A stretch of 64,000 nt of DNA from Streptomyces sp. RKAG290 (GTDB taxonomy: Bacteria > Actinomycetota > Actinomycetes > Streptomycetales > Streptomycetaceae): positions 2,728,001 to 2,792,000 of the forward strand of contig NZ_JAJOZC010000001.1 of the NCBI RefSeq assembly GCF_023701695.1, written 5' to 3'. Below the pieces are notes generated by a model. It did no database searches and had not been told where the DNA came from. It saw nothing but the letters and a program-made list of their open reading frames with translations. Positions 9,398 to 18,303 of this stretch are shown here, in pieces (position 1 is the stretch's first letter; the number at the start of each line of letters is the position of its first letter). The translations under genes were made by a program, and so were the position numbers.

Positions 9398-9781
9398 TTA
9401 GAACTTCAGCCCGGCTTCACGGGCGGCGTCAGCCAGAGCGGCAATCCGCCCGGCGTACTGGTTACCACCGCGGTCAAACACGACGGCCTCGACGCCTGCG
9501 GCCTTGGCGCGCTCGGCGACCAGGGCCCCGACCTGCTTGGCGAGGGCACTCTTGTCACCCTCGACGCCGCGGATGGAAGCGTCAAGCGTCGATGCCGACG
9601 CGAGCGTGTGGCCCGCGATGTCGTCGATGACCTGAGCAACCATGTGACGGTTCGAACGCGTCACAACCAAGCGCGGACGCTCGGGCGAACCGGAGATGTG
9701 CTTCCGGACGCGGATGTGGCGGCGCTTGAGGGCGGCACGCTTGTAGGCGTCGCCCTTGGCGATCTTTACACCGTATGCCAT
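9398..9781 (-). CDS. rplR: 50S ribosomal protein L18
   Basis: L18 binds 5S rRNA together with L5. The 127-aa product starts [21 protein letters not shown], has the 5S-contact segment [20 protein letters not shown], and ends [17 protein letters not shown]. It lies three bases after rplF and 47 bases before rpsE. Confidence 0.97.
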   Translation of the reverse strand: MAYGVKIAKGDAYKRAALKRRHIRVRKHISGSPERPRLVVTRSNRHMVAQVIDDIAGHTLASASTLDASIRGVEGDKSALAKQVGALVAERAKAAGVEAVVFDRGGNQYAGRIAALADAAREAGLKF

Positions 9782-9784
9782 GGC

Positions 9785-10324
9785 TTACTTACCCGCCTTT
9801 CCGACCTTGCGGCGGATAACCTCGCCGGCGTACTTGACGCCCTTGGCCTTGTACGGGTCAGGCTTCCGCAGCTTGCGGATCTTCGCCGAGACCTCGCCGA
9901 CCTTCTGCTTGTCGATGCCCTCGACACTGAACTTCGTGGGCGACTCGACCTTGAAGGTGATGCCTTCGGGGGCCTCGATCAGGATCGGGTGGCTGTAGCC
10001 CAGGGCGAACTCCAGATTGGAGCCCTTCGCCTGGACGCGGTAACCGACACCGCTGATCTCGAGCGCCTTGATGTATCCCTGGGTCACACCGGTGATCATG
10101 TTCGCCACCAGCGTGCGGGACAGGCCGTGAAGGGCCTTGTTCTGACGCTCGTCGTTCGGGCGGACGACGTTCAGAACGCCGTCCTCACCCTTGGTGACCT
10201 CGATCGGCGCGGCAACGGTGTGCGAGAGGGAACCCTTGGGGCCCTTCACCGCGACCGTACGGCCATCGATGGTGACGTCCACACCGGCGGGAACCTGGAT
10301 GGGGAGCTTGCCGATTCGCGACAT
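9785..10324 (-). CDS. rplF: 50S ribosomal protein L6
   Basis: L6 lies near the sarcin-ricin loop and the factor-binding site. At 179 aa it has two related domains and the C-terminal signature [25 protein letters not shown]. It begins [19 protein letters not shown]. It is 21 bases after rpsH. Confidence 0.97.
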   Translation of the reverse strand: MSRIGKLPIQVPAGVDVTIDGRTVAVKGPKGSLSHTVAAPIEVTKGEDGVLNVVRPNDERQNKALHGLSRTLVANMITGVTQGYIKALEISGVGYRVQAKGSNLEFALGYSHPILIEAPEGITFKVESPTKFSVEGIDKQKVGEVSAKIRKLRKPDPYKAKGVKYAGEVIRRKVGKAGK

Positions 10325-10345
10325 GAGCTTTTCCTCCGTTCCCGA

Positions 10346-10744
10346 CTACCAGACGTAGGCGAGGACTTCCCCACCTACGCCCTTCTTGCTGGCCTGCTGG
10401 CCGGTCAGGAGACCGTGGGACGTGGAGATGATCGCCACGCCCAGGCCGCCGAGAACCTTCGGCAGATTGGTGGACTTTGCGTATACACGCAGACCCGGCT
10501 TCGAAATACGCTTGATGCCGGCAATCGAACGCTCGCGGTTCGGCCCGAACTTCAGGTCGAGAACGAGGCTCTTACCGACCTCGGCGTCCTCGACCTTCCA
10601 GCCGGTGATGAAGCCCTCCTGCTGGAGGATCTCCGCGATGTGCGACTTGATCTTGCTGTGCGGCATCTTGACGTCGTCGTGATACGCCGAGTTCGCGTTA
10701 CGCAGACGCGTGAGCATGTCTGCGATGGGATCAGTCATGGTCAT
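10346..10744 (-). CDS. rpsH: 30S ribosomal protein S8
   Basis: S8 binds the central domain of 16S rRNA and in E. coli represses the spc operon. The 132-aa product begins [24 protein letters not shown] and ends with the RNA-binding signature [20 protein letters not shown]. The 224-bp gap to rpsZ is the longest inside the spc-type cluster. It contains short palindromes (e.g. CTACGGCGTAG at about 10832) but no gene and no convincing promoter. Confidence 0.97.
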   Translation of the reverse strand: MTMTDPIADMLTRLRNANSAYHDDVKMPHSKIKSHIAEILQQEGFITGWKVEDAEVGKSLVLDLKFGPNRERSIAGIKRISKPGLRVYAKSTNLPKVLGGLGVAIISTSHGLLTGQQASKKGVGGEVLAYVW

Positions 10745-10968
10745 GAGTTGGCCTTCGGCCTCTCTCGCCGGGGTTTCCTGTATGCGCCATCCCTCTCCCC
10801 ACTCAGTGGCGGGACGGGTGCGGTGCGGGGACCTACGGCGTAGTAAGTCGGTCTAGGGCGGCAGGCGCCCAACCCCACAAGCCTACGGCATGTGAGGACG
10901 GGCTCCTGCCGACCAGATACTTACCGAGAGTCTCCGGGTAATCCCAACGCCCAAGGGGCGAAGGAGAA

Positions 10969-11154
10969 TTACCAGGAGCTCTTGGTCACGCCCGGCAGCT
11001 CGCCACGGTGAGCCATCTCACGAAGGCACACGCGGCACAGGCCGAACTTGCGGTAGACGGAGTGGGGCCGGCCGCAGCGCTGGCAGCGGGTGTACCCGCG
11101 GACGCCGAACTTCGGCTTGCGGGCGGCCTTAGCGATCAGGGACTTCTTCGCCAC
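10969..11154 (-). CDS. rpsZ: 30S ribosomal protein S14, zinc form (type Z)
   Basis: A 61-residue short S14 with four cysteines in [20 protein letters not shown]. This is the zinc-binding type rather than the ~100-aa zinc-free paralogue. It starts [20 protein letters not shown] and ends GVTKSSW. The start lies two bases after the rplE stop. The gene is often called rpsN in databases. Confidence 0.97.
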   Translation of the reverse strand: MAKKSLIAKAARKPKFGVRGYTRCQRCGRPHSVYRKFGLCRVCLREMAHRGELPGVTKSSW

Positions 11155-11156
11155 GG

Positions 11157-11714
11157 TCAGTTCTCCTTGAACGGGAAGCCGAGGTGACGAAGGAGGGCAC
11201 GACCCTCGTCGTCATTGGTCGCCGTGGTGACCACGGTGATGTCCATGCCCCGGACCCGGTCGATCTTGTCCTGGTCGATCTCGTGGAACATGACCTGCTC
11301 CGTGAGACCGAAGGTGTAGTTGCCACGGCCGTCGAACTGCTTCGGCGACAGGCCACGGAAGTCACGGATACGCGGAAGCGCGAGCGACAGCGTACGGTCC
11401 AGGAACTCCCACATGCGGTCACCACGGAGGGTGACGTGGCAGCCGATCGGCTGCCCCTCGCGCAGCTTGAACTGCGCGATCGACTTGCGGGCCTTGGTGA
11501 CGGCCGGCTTCTGGCCCGTGATCGTGGTGAGGTCGCGCACGGCGCCATCGATCAGCTTGGAGTCGCGGGCGGCGTCGCCCACACCCATGTTGACCACGAT
11601 CTTGACCAGACCGGGGATCTGCATGACGTTCTCGTAGGAGAACTCCTCACGCAGCTTGCCGGCGATTTCCTCGCGGTAGCGCGTCTTGAGACGCGGCGCT
11701 GTGGTGGTAGTCAT
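11157..11714 (-). CDS. rplE: 50S ribosomal protein L5
   Basis: L5 binds 5S rRNA and contacts P-site tRNA. The 185-aa protein carries the signature [19 protein letters not shown] and [20 protein letters not shown] near its end. Its first base overlaps the last base of rplX, so the two are probably translationally coupled. Confidence 0.97.
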   Translation of the reverse strand: MTTTTAPRLKTRYREEIAGKLREEFSYENVMQIPGLVKIVVNMGVGDAARDSKLIDGAVRDLTTITGQKPAVTKARKSIAQFKLREGQPIGCHVTLRGDRMWEFLDRTLSLALPRIRDFRGLSPKQFDGRGNYTFGLTEQVMFHEIDQDKIDRVRGMDITVVTTATNDDEGRALLRHLGFPFKEN

Positions 11715-12037
11715 CAGATGTCCTCACCGGTGCGCTTGGCAACGCGGATCTTGTTGCCCTCGTCGTCAAAGCGGTAGCCGACGCGAGTAACGACCTTGTT
11801 GCCGTCCTTCTCAACAACCAGCTGCACGTTGCTGACGTGGACGGGCGCCTCGGTCGTCACAATGCCACCGGTCTGCGAACCGCGAGCGGTCTGACCGGCC
11901 TTCGTGTGCTTCTTGACCCGGTTGACACCCTCGACGAGGACGCGGTCCTGAGCAGGGTAGGCAACGATGACCTTGCCCTGCTTGCCCTTGTCCTTACCGG
12001 TGATGACCTGAACCAGGTCGCCCTTCTTGATCTTCAT
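11714..12037 (-). CDS. rplX: 50S ribosomal protein L24
   Basis: L24 is an assembly-initiator protein of the 50S subunit. The 107-aa product has the KOW motif at its N-terminus ([20 protein letters not shown]), then [14 protein letters not shown] and [22 protein letters not shown]. It lies two bases after rplN. Confidence 0.97.
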   Translation of the reverse strand: MKIKKGDLVQVITGKDKGKQGKVIVAYPAQDRVLVEGVNRVKKHTKAGQTARGSQTGGIVTTEAPVHVSNVQLVVEKDGNKVVTRVGYRFDDEGNKIRVAKRTGEDI

Positions 12038-12039
12038 GC

Positions 12040-12408
12040 TTACAGCACCTCCGGCGCGAGCGAGATGATCTTCATGAACTTCTTCTCGCGCAGCTCACGG
12101 CCCACCGGGCCGAAGATACGGGTGCCGCGGGGGTCGCCGTCGTTCTTCAGAATGACGGCGGCGTTCTCGTCGAAGCGGATGTACGAGCCATCCTGACGGC
12201 GACGCTCCTTGACGGTGCGAACGATGACGGCCTTGACGACGTCACCCTTCTTCACGTTGCCACCGGGGATCGCGTCCTTGACGGTGGCGACGATGACGTC
12301 ACCGATGCCCGCGTAGCGGCGACCCGAGCCACCGAGAACACGGATGGTGAGAATTTCCTTCGCACCCGTGTTGTCGGCGACGCGAAGTCGCGACTCCTGC
12401 TGGATCAC
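12040..12408 (-). CDS. rplN: 50S ribosomal protein L14
   Basis: L14 forms intersubunit bridges. The 122-aa product begins [20 protein letters not shown] and contains the signature [20 protein letters not shown]. It is the first gene of the spc-type group, separated from rpsQ by 110 bp that contain a strong hairpin. Confidence 0.97.
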   Translation of the reverse strand: MIQQESRLRVADNTGAKEILTIRVLGGSGRRYAGIGDVIVATVKDAIPGGNVKKGDVVKAVIVRTVKERRRQDGSYIRFDENAAVILKNDGDPRGTRIFGPVGRELREKKFMKIISLAPEVL

Positions 12409-12437
12409 GTCTATCTCCTGATCGTCTGCCGGTTCCC

Positions 12438-12477
12438 GGTGGGGAGCTCCGTAAGTGACTTACGAAGGCTCCCCACC
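12438..12477 (-). terminator. hairpin between rpsQ and rplN (S10/spc boundary)
   Basis: A 10-bp perfect stem (GGTGGGGAGC / GCTCCCCACC) encloses a second 7-bp stem (CGTAAGT / ACTTACG). It lies exactly at the point where the E. coli S10 operon ends and the spc operon begins. It probably acts as a terminator or attenuator with partial read-through. Confidence 0.65.
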
Positions 12478-12518
12478 GAGCCTGGCGGAACCTGCCTGAG
12501 GGGAATGCCCCTCAGGAA

Positions 12519-12803
12519 TTACTTGGCCTTCTCGAGGATCTCGACGACGCGCCAACGCTTCGTGGCGGACAGCGGCCGGGTCTCCATGAGGATGACACGG
12601 TCGCCGACGCCGGCGGCGTTCTGCTCGTCGTGAGCCTTGAGCTTGTTCGTACGGCGGATGACCTTGCCGTACAGCGCGTGCTTGACGCGGTCCTCGACAG
12701 CGACGACGACGGTCTTGTCCATCTTGTCGCTGACGACCAGACCCTCACGGGTCTTACGGAAACCGCGGTCAGTGTTGGTCTCAGTCACAGTCTTCTCGCT
12801 CAT
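12519..12803 (-). CDS. rpsQ: 30S ribosomal protein S17
   Basis: S17 is a primary 16S-binding OB-fold protein. The 94-aa product contains [22 protein letters not shown] and the signature [27 protein letters not shown]. The start overlaps the rpmC stop by one base. It is the last gene of the S10-type unit. Confidence 0.97.
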   Translation of the reverse strand: MSEKTVTETNTDRGFRKTREGLVVSDKMDKTVVVAVEDRVKHALYGKVIRRTNKLKAHDEQNAAGVGDRVILMETRPLSATKRWRVVEILEKAK

Positions 12804-13027
12804 CAGACGCTCTCCACCGTCTCGATACCGAGCTCGCGCTCACGCATCAGGGTGTAGATCCGGGCGATGTCCTTACGGACGGACTTGAGCCGGCCGTGGT
12901 TCTCGAGCTGTCCGGTCGCCGCCTGGAAACGGAGGTTGAACAGCTCTTCCTTGGCCTCGCGGAGCTTGTTGAGGAGCTCCTCGTTGCCCAGCTCGCGCAG
13001 CTCGGACGCCTTGGTACCGGCCGACAT
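12803..13027 (-). CDS. rpmC: 50S ribosomal protein L29
   Basis: L29 is a helical hairpin protein at the tunnel exit, near the SRP and trigger-factor site. The 74-residue product starts [19 protein letters not shown] and contains [38 protein letters not shown] precedes the ATG directly, but the ATG at 13027 overlaps the rplP stop (TGATG) and is preferred. Confidence 0.96.
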   Translation of the reverse strand: MSAGTKASELRELGNEELLNKLREAKEELFNLRFQAATGQLENHGRLKSVRKDIARIYTLMRERELGIETVESV

Positions 13028-13445
13028 CACGACTCACCTGCCTCGCGCCGAACGATCCGGCACTTCATCGGAAGCTTGTGAGCAGCGCGGGTGAGCGCCT
13101 CACGAGCAATCTTCTCGTTCGGGTAGGACAGCTCGAACATCACCCGACCCGGCTTGACGTTCGCGATCCACCACTCGGGAGAACCCTTACCGGAACCCAT
13201 GCGGGTCTCGGCAGGCTTCTTCGTCAGGGGCGGTCCGGGTAGATGTTGATCCAGACCTTGCCGCCACGCTTGATGTGACGGGTCATCGCGATACGAGCGG
13301 ACTCGATCTGACGGTTCGTCACGTACGCCGGGGTCAGCGCCTGGATGCCGTACTCGCCGAACGCAACCTGCGTGCCACCCTTGGACATACCGCTGCGCTT
13401 CGGGTGGTGCTGCTTGCGGTGCTTGACCCTACGGGGGATCAGCAT
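13027..13445 (-). CDS. rplP: 50S ribosomal protein L16 (frameshifted as given)
   Basis: L16 organises the A-site finger and is essential for 50S maturation. The reading frame starts normally ([19 protein letters not shown]) and runs to [11 protein letters not shown], then hits a TGA at 13226-13224. In the next frame the rest of L16 continues ([15 protein letters not shown] through [12 protein letters not shown]) to the stop overlapping rpmC. Restoring one C in the C-run opposite 13227-13230 gives exactly 139 aa, the family length. Because the gene is essential and surrounded by intact ribosomal genes, a one-base sequencing or assembly error is by far the likeliest cause. Confidence 0.93.
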
Positions 13446-13450
13446 TTCGG

Positions 13451-14287
13451 TCAGGCCTCCGTTCCGGTGCTCTCAGCAGCCGGAGCAGCGGCGGGCGCCT
13501 CGGCCTTGGGGGCCTCGGCGGCCGGAGCCGACTGCTGCGGCTTGCGGCCGCGACCGCCACGCTCGCCACCACGGCCACCGCGGCCGGCCGGACGGTCAGC
13601 GCCGCCACGGGCCGGGCGGTTGCCCGCACGGGCAGCAGCGTTCTCGGCGCGGACCTCGGCGATGTTCTTGACGTCGCCCTTGTAGATCCAGACCTTCACA
13701 CCGATGCGGCCGAAGGTCGTCTTGGCCTCGAAGAAGCCGTAGTCGACGTTCGCACGGAGGGTGTGCAGGGGCACGCGGCCCTCGCGGTAGAACTCCGAGC
13801 GGGACATCTCGGCGCCGCCGAGGCGACCGCCGCACTGGATCTTGATGCCCTTGGCGCCGGCCTTCATCGTGCTCTGCATGCTCTTACGCATGGCACGACG
13901 GAAGGAGACGCGGGAGGAGAGCTGCTCGGCGACGGCCTGGGCCACCAGCTGAGCGTCCACCTCGGGGTTCTTGACCTCGAGGATGTTCAGCTGGACCTGC
14001 TTGCCGGTCAGCTTCTCCAGCTCGCCACGGATGCGGTCGGCCTCGGCGCCGCGGCGGCCGATGACGATGCCCGGGCGGGCGGTGTGGATGTCAACGCGGA
14101 CGCGGTCACGGGTGCGCTCGATCTCGACCTTCGAGATGCCGGCCCGCTCCATGCCCTTCGTCATCATGCGACGAATGGCAACGTCTTCCTTGACGTAGTC
14201 CTTGTACAGCTTGTCGGCGTACCAACGGGACTTGAAGTCCGTGGTAATGCCGAGCCGGAACCCATGCGGGTTAACCTTCTGGCCCAT
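13451..14287 (-). CDS. rpsC: 30S ribosomal protein S3
   Basis: S3 forms part of the mRNA entry tunnel and its helicase. The 278-aa product starts [20 protein letters not shown] and has the KH domain ([20 protein letters not shown]) and the C-domain signature [25 protein letters not shown]. The last ~60 residues are a low-complexity Arg/Gly/Ala-rich tail ([16 protein letters not shown]) typical of actinobacterial S3. Its start overlaps the rplV stop by one base. Confidence 0.97.
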   Translation of the reverse strand: MGQKVNPHGFRLGITTDFKSRWYADKLYKDYVKEDVAIRRMMTKGMERAGISKVEIERTRDRVRVDIHTARPGIVIGRRGAEADRIRGELEKLTGKQVQLNILEVKNPEVDAQLVAQAVAEQLSSRVSFRRAMRKSMQSTMKAGAKGIKIQCGGRLGGAEMSRSEFYREGRVPLHTLRANVDYGFFEAKTTFGRIGVKVWIYKGDVKNIAEVRAENAAARAGNRPARGGADRPAGRGGRGGERGGRGRKPQQSAPAAEAPKAEAPAAAPAAESTGTEA

Positions 14288-14634
14288 TACCGGGTTCCTT
14301 CCTTGCTGCTGACGACCACGGTGATGTGGCTGGTCCGCTTACGGATCCGGTAGGCACGGCCCTGAGCACGCGGACGGAACCGCTTCAGGGTCGGACCCTC
14401 GTCCACAAACGCCTCGCTGATGACCAGCGAAGAGGCGTCGGGGTGGTCGTAGTTGTGTGCAGCGTTGGCAATGGCGCTGTCAAGCACCTTGCCAACCGGC
14501 ACGCTCGCGGCCTGCGGGGCGAAACGCAGGACCGCCTGAGCCTCCGTGGCATCCATGCCACGGATGAGGTCCACCACTCGGCGGGCCTTCATGGGCGTGA
14601 CGCGGATGTACCGCGCCTGGGCCCTGGCTTCCAT
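14287..14634 (-). CDS. rplV: 50S ribosomal protein L22
   Basis: L22 lines the nascent-peptide tunnel. The product is 115 aa from ATG 14634 ([26 protein letters not shown]). In-frame upstream starts exist at 14658 and 14670, but the 14634 ATG has GAAGGGA at proper spacing and matches the conserved protein start. It contains the tunnel loop [25 protein letters not shown]; a macrolide-resistance deletion would fall in this loop, which is intact. Confidence 0.93.
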   Translation of the reverse strand: MEARAQARYIRVTPMKARRVVDLIRGMDATEAQAVLRFAPQAASVPVGKVLDSAIANAAHNYDHPDASSLVISEAFVDEGPTLKRFRPRAQGRAYRIRKRTSHITVVVSSKEGTR

Positions 14635-14676
14635 GGTTGTCCCTTCGGTGTGAGTCATAGTCGTTTCCACCCCGCG

Positions 14677-14958
14677 CTAGCGGCGCTTCGACTTCCGGTC
14701 GTCCTTGACGTGGCCGCGGAAGGTGCGAGTCGGCGAGAACTCGCCGAGCTTGTGGCCGACCATCGACTCGGTGACGAACACCGGGACGTGGATCTTGCCG
14801 TTGTGCACCGCGATGGTGTGACCCAGCATGGCCGGGATGATCATCGAGCGACGGGACCAGGTCTTGATGACGTTCTTGGTGCCGGCTTCGTTCTGTACGT
14901 CCACCTTCTTGACGAGGTGGCCGTCGACGAAGGGCCCCTTCTTGAGACTGCGCGGCAT
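14677..14958 (-). CDS. rpsS: 30S ribosomal protein S19
   Basis: S19 forms a complex with S13 in the 30S head. The 93-residue product begins [20 protein letters not shown], contains [22 protein letters not shown] and the signature [20 protein letters not shown]. It is 12 bases after rplB. Confidence 0.98.
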   Translation of the reverse strand: MPRSLKKGPFVDGHLVKKVDVQNEAGTKNVIKTWSRRSMIIPAMLGHTIAVHNGKIHVPVFVTESMVGHKLGEFSPTRTFRGHVKDDRKSKRR

Positions 14959-14970
14959 CTAAACCCGCTC

Positions 14971-15807
14971 CTAGCGCTTCTTGTTCGTCTTGCGGCGGCG
15001 GACGATGTACTTGCTCGATGCCTTCTTCGGCGAGCGAGTACGACCCTCCTTCTGACCCCACGGCGAGACCGGGTGACGTCCACCGGAGGTCTTGCCTTCA
15101 CCACCACCGTGCGGGTGGTCGACCGGGTTCATCGCAACACCGCGGACGGACGGGCGAACGCCCTTCCAGCGCATGCGACCGGCCTTGCCCCAGTTGATGT
15201 TCGACTGCTCGGCGTTACCGACCTCACCGATCGTCGCGCGGCAGCGCGCGTCGACCAGGCGGATCTCACCCGACGGCATACGAAGGTGGGCCATGGTGCC
15301 CTCCTTCGCCAGCAGCTGCACGGAGGCACCCGCGGAACGGGCGAACTTCGCGCCGCCGCCGGGCCGCAGCTCGATGGCGTGGATGGTCGTACCGACCGGG
15401 ATGTTGCGCAGCGCCAGGTTGTTACCGGGCTTGATGTCGGCGGCCGGGCCGTTCTCGACACGGTCGCCCTGCGTCAGGCCACGCGGCGCGATGATGTAGC
15501 GCTTCTCGCCGTCGGCGTAGTGCAGGAGCGCGATGCGCGCGGTGCGGTTCGGGTCGTACTCGATGTGCGCGACCTTGGCCGGCACGCCGTCCTTGTCGTG
15601 ACGACGGAAGTCGATCACGCGGTAGGCGCGCTTGTGGCCACCACCCTGGTGGCGAACGGTCACACGACCGGTGTTGTTACGGCCGCCCTTGCTGTGCAGG
15701 GGGCGGACCAGCGACTTCTCCGGCGTGGACCGCGTGATCTCGACAAAGTCGGCGACGCTGGAGCCACGACGGCCCGGGGTCGTCGGCTTGTACTTGCGGA
15801 TACCCAT
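14971..15807 (-). CDS. rplB: 50S ribosomal protein L2
   Basis: L2 is needed for subunit association and peptidyl-transferase structure. The 278-aa product starts [20 protein letters not shown] and contains [20 protein letters not shown]. It carries the signature [18 protein letters not shown] with the universally conserved histidine, and ends RRRKTNKKR. Confidence 0.98.
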   Translation of the reverse strand: MGIRKYKPTTPGRRGSSVADFVEITRSTPEKSLVRPLHSKGGRNNTGRVTVRHQGGGHKRAYRVIDFRRHDKDGVPAKVAHIEYDPNRTARIALLHYADGEKRYIIAPRGLTQGDRVENGPAADIKPGNNLALRNIPVGTTIHAIELRPGGGAKFARSAGASVQLLAKEGTMAHLRMPSGEIRLVDARCRATIGEVGNAEQSNINWGKAGRMRWKGVRPSVRGVAMNPVDHPHGGGEGKTSGGRHPVSPWGQKEGRTRSPKKASSKYIVRRRKTNKKR

Positions 15808-15846
15808 TTCTCAGTCCTCGTCCGATTCCGGACGACTCGACCTCCG

Positions 15847-16170
15847 TTAGGAGGTCGGGCCGCCGAAGATGTCGATTCGGTCGCCCTCAGCGAGGGTCAC
15901 GATGGCGCGCTTGGTGTCAGCGCGCTTGCCGAAACCGGTCTTGGTGCGCTTGCGCTTACCCTGACGGTTGATCGTGTTGACCCCGGTGACCTTGACCGAG
16001 AAGACCGCTTCCACGGCCTGCTTGATCTGGGTCTTGTTGGAGCCGGGCGCGACGATGAACGTGTACTTGTTCTCGTCGAGCAGCGCGTAGCTCTTCTCCG
16101 AAACAACCGGCTTGACGAGAACGTCACGCGGGTCGGAGTAGGTCTTGCTGGTAACGGTCGCCTCACTCAT
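15847..16170 (-). CDS. rplW: 50S ribosomal protein L23
   Basis: L23 is at the tunnel exit and docks trigger factor and SRP. The 107-aa product contains [25 protein letters not shown] and [28 protein letters not shown]. The start overlaps the rplD stop by one base. Confidence 0.97.
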   Translation of the reverse strand: MSEATVTSKTYSDPRDVLVKPVVSEKSYALLDENKYTFIVAPGSNKTQIKQAVEAVFSVKVTGVNTINRQGKRKRTKTGFGKRADTKRAIVTLAEGDRIDIFGGPTS

Positions 16171-16823
16171 CAGGCGTCGCTCCCTTCGGTCTCAGCGGTC
16201 TGGGGGCCAGACACGAAGGACTCGAAAGCGGCCTGGGTGAAGACCACGTCGTCAGAGACGATCACGTCGTACGTGTTCAGCTGGCCCGGGTCCAGGATGT
16301 GCACCTGGGGCAGGTTGCGAGCGGAGAGCCACGCGGCCTCGTCGCTGCGGTCGACGACCAGGAGCACGTTCTTGCGCTCCGAGATCTTGCCGAACAGCGT
16401 CTTGGCGGCCTTCGTGGAAACCGCAGCACCCTCGACCACGCCGGTGACGACGTGGATGCGGGAGTGACGCGCCCGGTCGGAGAGGGCACCGCGCAGGGCG
16501 GCGGCCTTCATCTTCTTCGGGGTGCGCTGCGAGTAGTCACGCGGCTGCGGGCCGTGGACGACGCCACCGCCGACGAACTGCGGCGCGCGGGTCGAACCCT
16601 GGCGCGCACGGCCGGTGCCCTTCTGGCGGTAAGGCTTGCGCCCACCACCGCGGACCTCGCCGCGACGCTTGGTCTTGTGCGTGCCCTGACGGGCAGCTGC
16701 CAGCTGAGCGACAACGACCTGGTGGATCAGCGGAACGCTGGTCTTCGCGTCGAAGATCTCCGCGGGGAGCTCGACGGTACCGGCCTTGTCGCCTGCCGGC
16801 GAAAGGATGTCAATGGTGCTCAT
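16170..16823 (-). CDS. rplD: 50S ribosomal protein L4
   Basis: L4 reaches into the exit tunnel and in E. coli also autoregulates the S10 operon. The product is 217 aa from ATG 16823 ([20 protein letters not shown]), preceded by TTGAGGT. The frame extends upstream inside rplC and is ignored. The tunnel loop [23 protein letters not shown] is intact. Confidence 0.97.
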   Translation of the reverse strand: MSTIDILSPAGDKAGTVELPAEIFDAKTSVPLIHQVVVAQLAAARQGTHKTKRRGEVRGGGRKPYRQKGTGRARQGSTRAPQFVGGGVVHGPQPRDYSQRTPKKMKAAALRGALSDRARHSRIHVVTGVVEGAAVSTKAAKTLFGKISERKNVLLVVDRSDEAAWLSARNLPQVHILDPGQLNTYDVIVSDDVVFTQAAFESFVSGPQTAETEGSDA

Positions 16824-16827
16824 TACC

Positions 16828-17472
16828 TCAAGCCCCCTTGGCCGCGGTACGGACCAGGACGAGGCCGCCGTTCGGACCGGGGACCGCGCCCTTGATGAGG
16901 AGCAGACCCTTCTCCGCGTCAACCGCGTGGATGGTCAGGTTCTGGGTGGTGACGCGCTCGTTGCCCATCCGGCCGGCCATGCGCATGCCCTTGAAGACAC
17001 GCCCAGGGGTGGCGCAGCCACCGATCGAACCGGGGGAACGGTGCTTGCGCTGGACGCCGTGGCCGGCGCCGAGGCCCTTGAAGTTGTGACGCTTCATGAC
17101 ACCGGCGAAGCCCTTGCCCTTGCTCTTGCCCGTGACGTCAACCTTGACGCCGGACTCGAACACCTCGGCAGTGACCTCCTGGCCCAGCGTGTACTCGCTG
17201 GCGTCAGGGGTGCGGAGCTCCACCAGGTGGCGGCGCGGAGTCACGTCGGCCTTGGCGAAGTGGCCCTTGAGGGGCTTGTTCACCTTGCGCGGGTCGATCT
17301 CGCCGAAGGCGATCTGGACCGACTCGTAGCCGTCGCTGTCGTTCGTGCGGACCTGCGTCACGACGCACGGACCGGCCTTGACGACGGTCACCGGGACAAC
17401 CCGGTTGTTCTCGTCCCAGACCTGGGTCATGCCGAGCTTCTCGCCCAGGACGCCCTTGATGTTCTTGCTCAT
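16828..17472 (-). CDS. rplC: 50S ribosomal protein L3
   Basis: L3 has a long extension near the peptidyl-transferase centre. The 214-aa product starts [21 protein letters not shown] and carries the L3 signature [24 protein letters not shown], followed by [24 protein letters not shown]. It is 14 bases after rpsJ and five bases before rplD. Confidence 0.98.
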   Translation of the reverse strand: MSKNIKGVLGEKLGMTQVWDENNRVVPVTVVKAGPCVVTQVRTNDSDGYESVQIAFGEIDPRKVNKPLKGHFAKADVTPRRHLVELRTPDASEYTLGQEVTAEVFESGVKVDVTGKSKGKGFAGVMKRHNFKGLGAGHGVQRKHRSPGSIGGCATPGRVFKGMRMAGRMGNERVTTQNLTIHAVDAEKGLLLIKGAVPGPNGGLVLVRTAAKGA

Positions 17473-17486
17473 CTCGGCCCGTCCCC

Positions 17487-17795
17487 TCAGAGCTTGATCT
17501 CGATGTCGACGCCAGCCGGCAGGTCGAGGCGCATCAGCGAGTCAACCGTCTTCGGCGTGGGGTCGAGAATGTCGATGAGGCGCTTGTGCGTGCGCATCTC
17601 GAAGTGCTCGCGAGAGTCCTTGTACTTGTGCGGCGACTTGATGACGCAGTACACGTTCTTCTCAGTGGGCAGCGGCACCGGGCCTGCGACCGACGCACCA
17701 GTGCGGGTCACCGTCTCGACGATCTTCTTCGCCGAGGAGTCGATGACCTCGTGGTCGTAGGCCTTGAGCCGGATGCGGATCTTCTGTCCCGCCAT
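17487..17795 (-). CDS. rpsJ: 30S ribosomal protein S10
   Basis: S10 is a head protein and the NusE partner of NusB in antitermination. The product is 102 aa from ATG 17795 ([19 protein letters not shown]), with [24 protein letters not shown]. The frame continues upstream to 18098 without a convincing start. It is the promoter-proximal gene of the large cluster. The 508-bp gap upstream contains a candidate promoter and a leader hairpin shared with rpsL. Confidence 0.98.
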   Translation of the reverse strand: MAGQKIRIRLKAYDHEVIDSSAKKIVETVTRTGASVAGPVPLPTEKNVYCVIKSPHKYKDSREHFEMRTHKRLIDILDPTPKTVDSLMRLDLPAGVDIEIKL

Positions 17796-17856
17796 GGCTA
17801 CTAGTAGTCCTGTCTCTCGTAACGCTCTGGAACCCGGGGTTCTGTTTACTCCGCCT

Positions 17857-17881
17857 CCGACCCACGCGGTCGGGCGTGTCG
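17857..17881 (-). promoter_or_regulatory. leader hairpin element upstream of rpsJ
   Basis: Minus-strand CGACACGCCCGACCGCGTG followed by GGTCGG. The segment CCGACC-GCGTG-GGTCGG folds into a perfect 6-bp stem with a 5-base loop, 62 bases before the rpsJ start. A copy differing at one of 25 bases precedes rpsL (30464-30488). It lies in the presumed leader mRNA of both operons. Confidence 0.6.
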
Positions 17882-18155
17882 CATCCCCTCTACGAAAATC
17901 TCCCGAAGAAGATCCCAACCAAGGGGGTGCGGGCCTGAGACCGCGGATGCCGGGGGAGGAACCCCACCGGGTGCCTGGCCGGTGCCACACATACGCTTCC
18001 CGAAAGATTCCCGTACGTCCGGCCCGCATGGGGCCGACGAGTACTGTGGGACTCGCTTCCGGTCCTCCCGGCGGGAGGCGCGCAGCATTGACACTCAACC
18101 GAGCAACCTGGTCAGTGTGCCATACCGGGTGTGAGCCTGGCCAATCGGGCCGAGG

Positions 18156-18182
18156 ATCCTACCCCCGGGGTGCGAGGGTCAA
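18156..18182 (-). promoter_or_regulatory. candidate promoter of the S10 cluster
   Basis: Minus-strand TTGACC (18182-18177) and TAGGAT (18161-18156), both close to the Streptomyces sigma-HrdB consensus. The 15-base spacing is short (16 if TTTGAC is taken). Transcription would start near 18148, giving a leader of about 350 bases. The rest of the 17,796-18,303 gap holds no ORF I would call. Confidence 0.4.
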
Positions 18183-18303
18183 ACGCGGGCGCGCATCCGC
18201 GGACCGTACCCCCCTCCCCCACCGGTAAATCCGGTCGTGTGCCGCTCGCCGCCGCCCCTAAAGTGACCGGCCGGGCACGGCATCGTCAGCGGGGGCAGAC
18301 ATC

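Noticed and set aside
10745..10968. Possible promoter or gene in the rpsZ-rpsH gap
   Set aside because: TTGTGG and TAGACC on the minus strand are 19 bases apart and poor matches; no ORF or clear structure beyond short palindromes.
18088..18093. TTGACA on the plus strand as a promoter for the ligase-kinase gene
   Set aside because: No -10-like hexamer at 16-19 bases; it is more than 200 bases from the gene.
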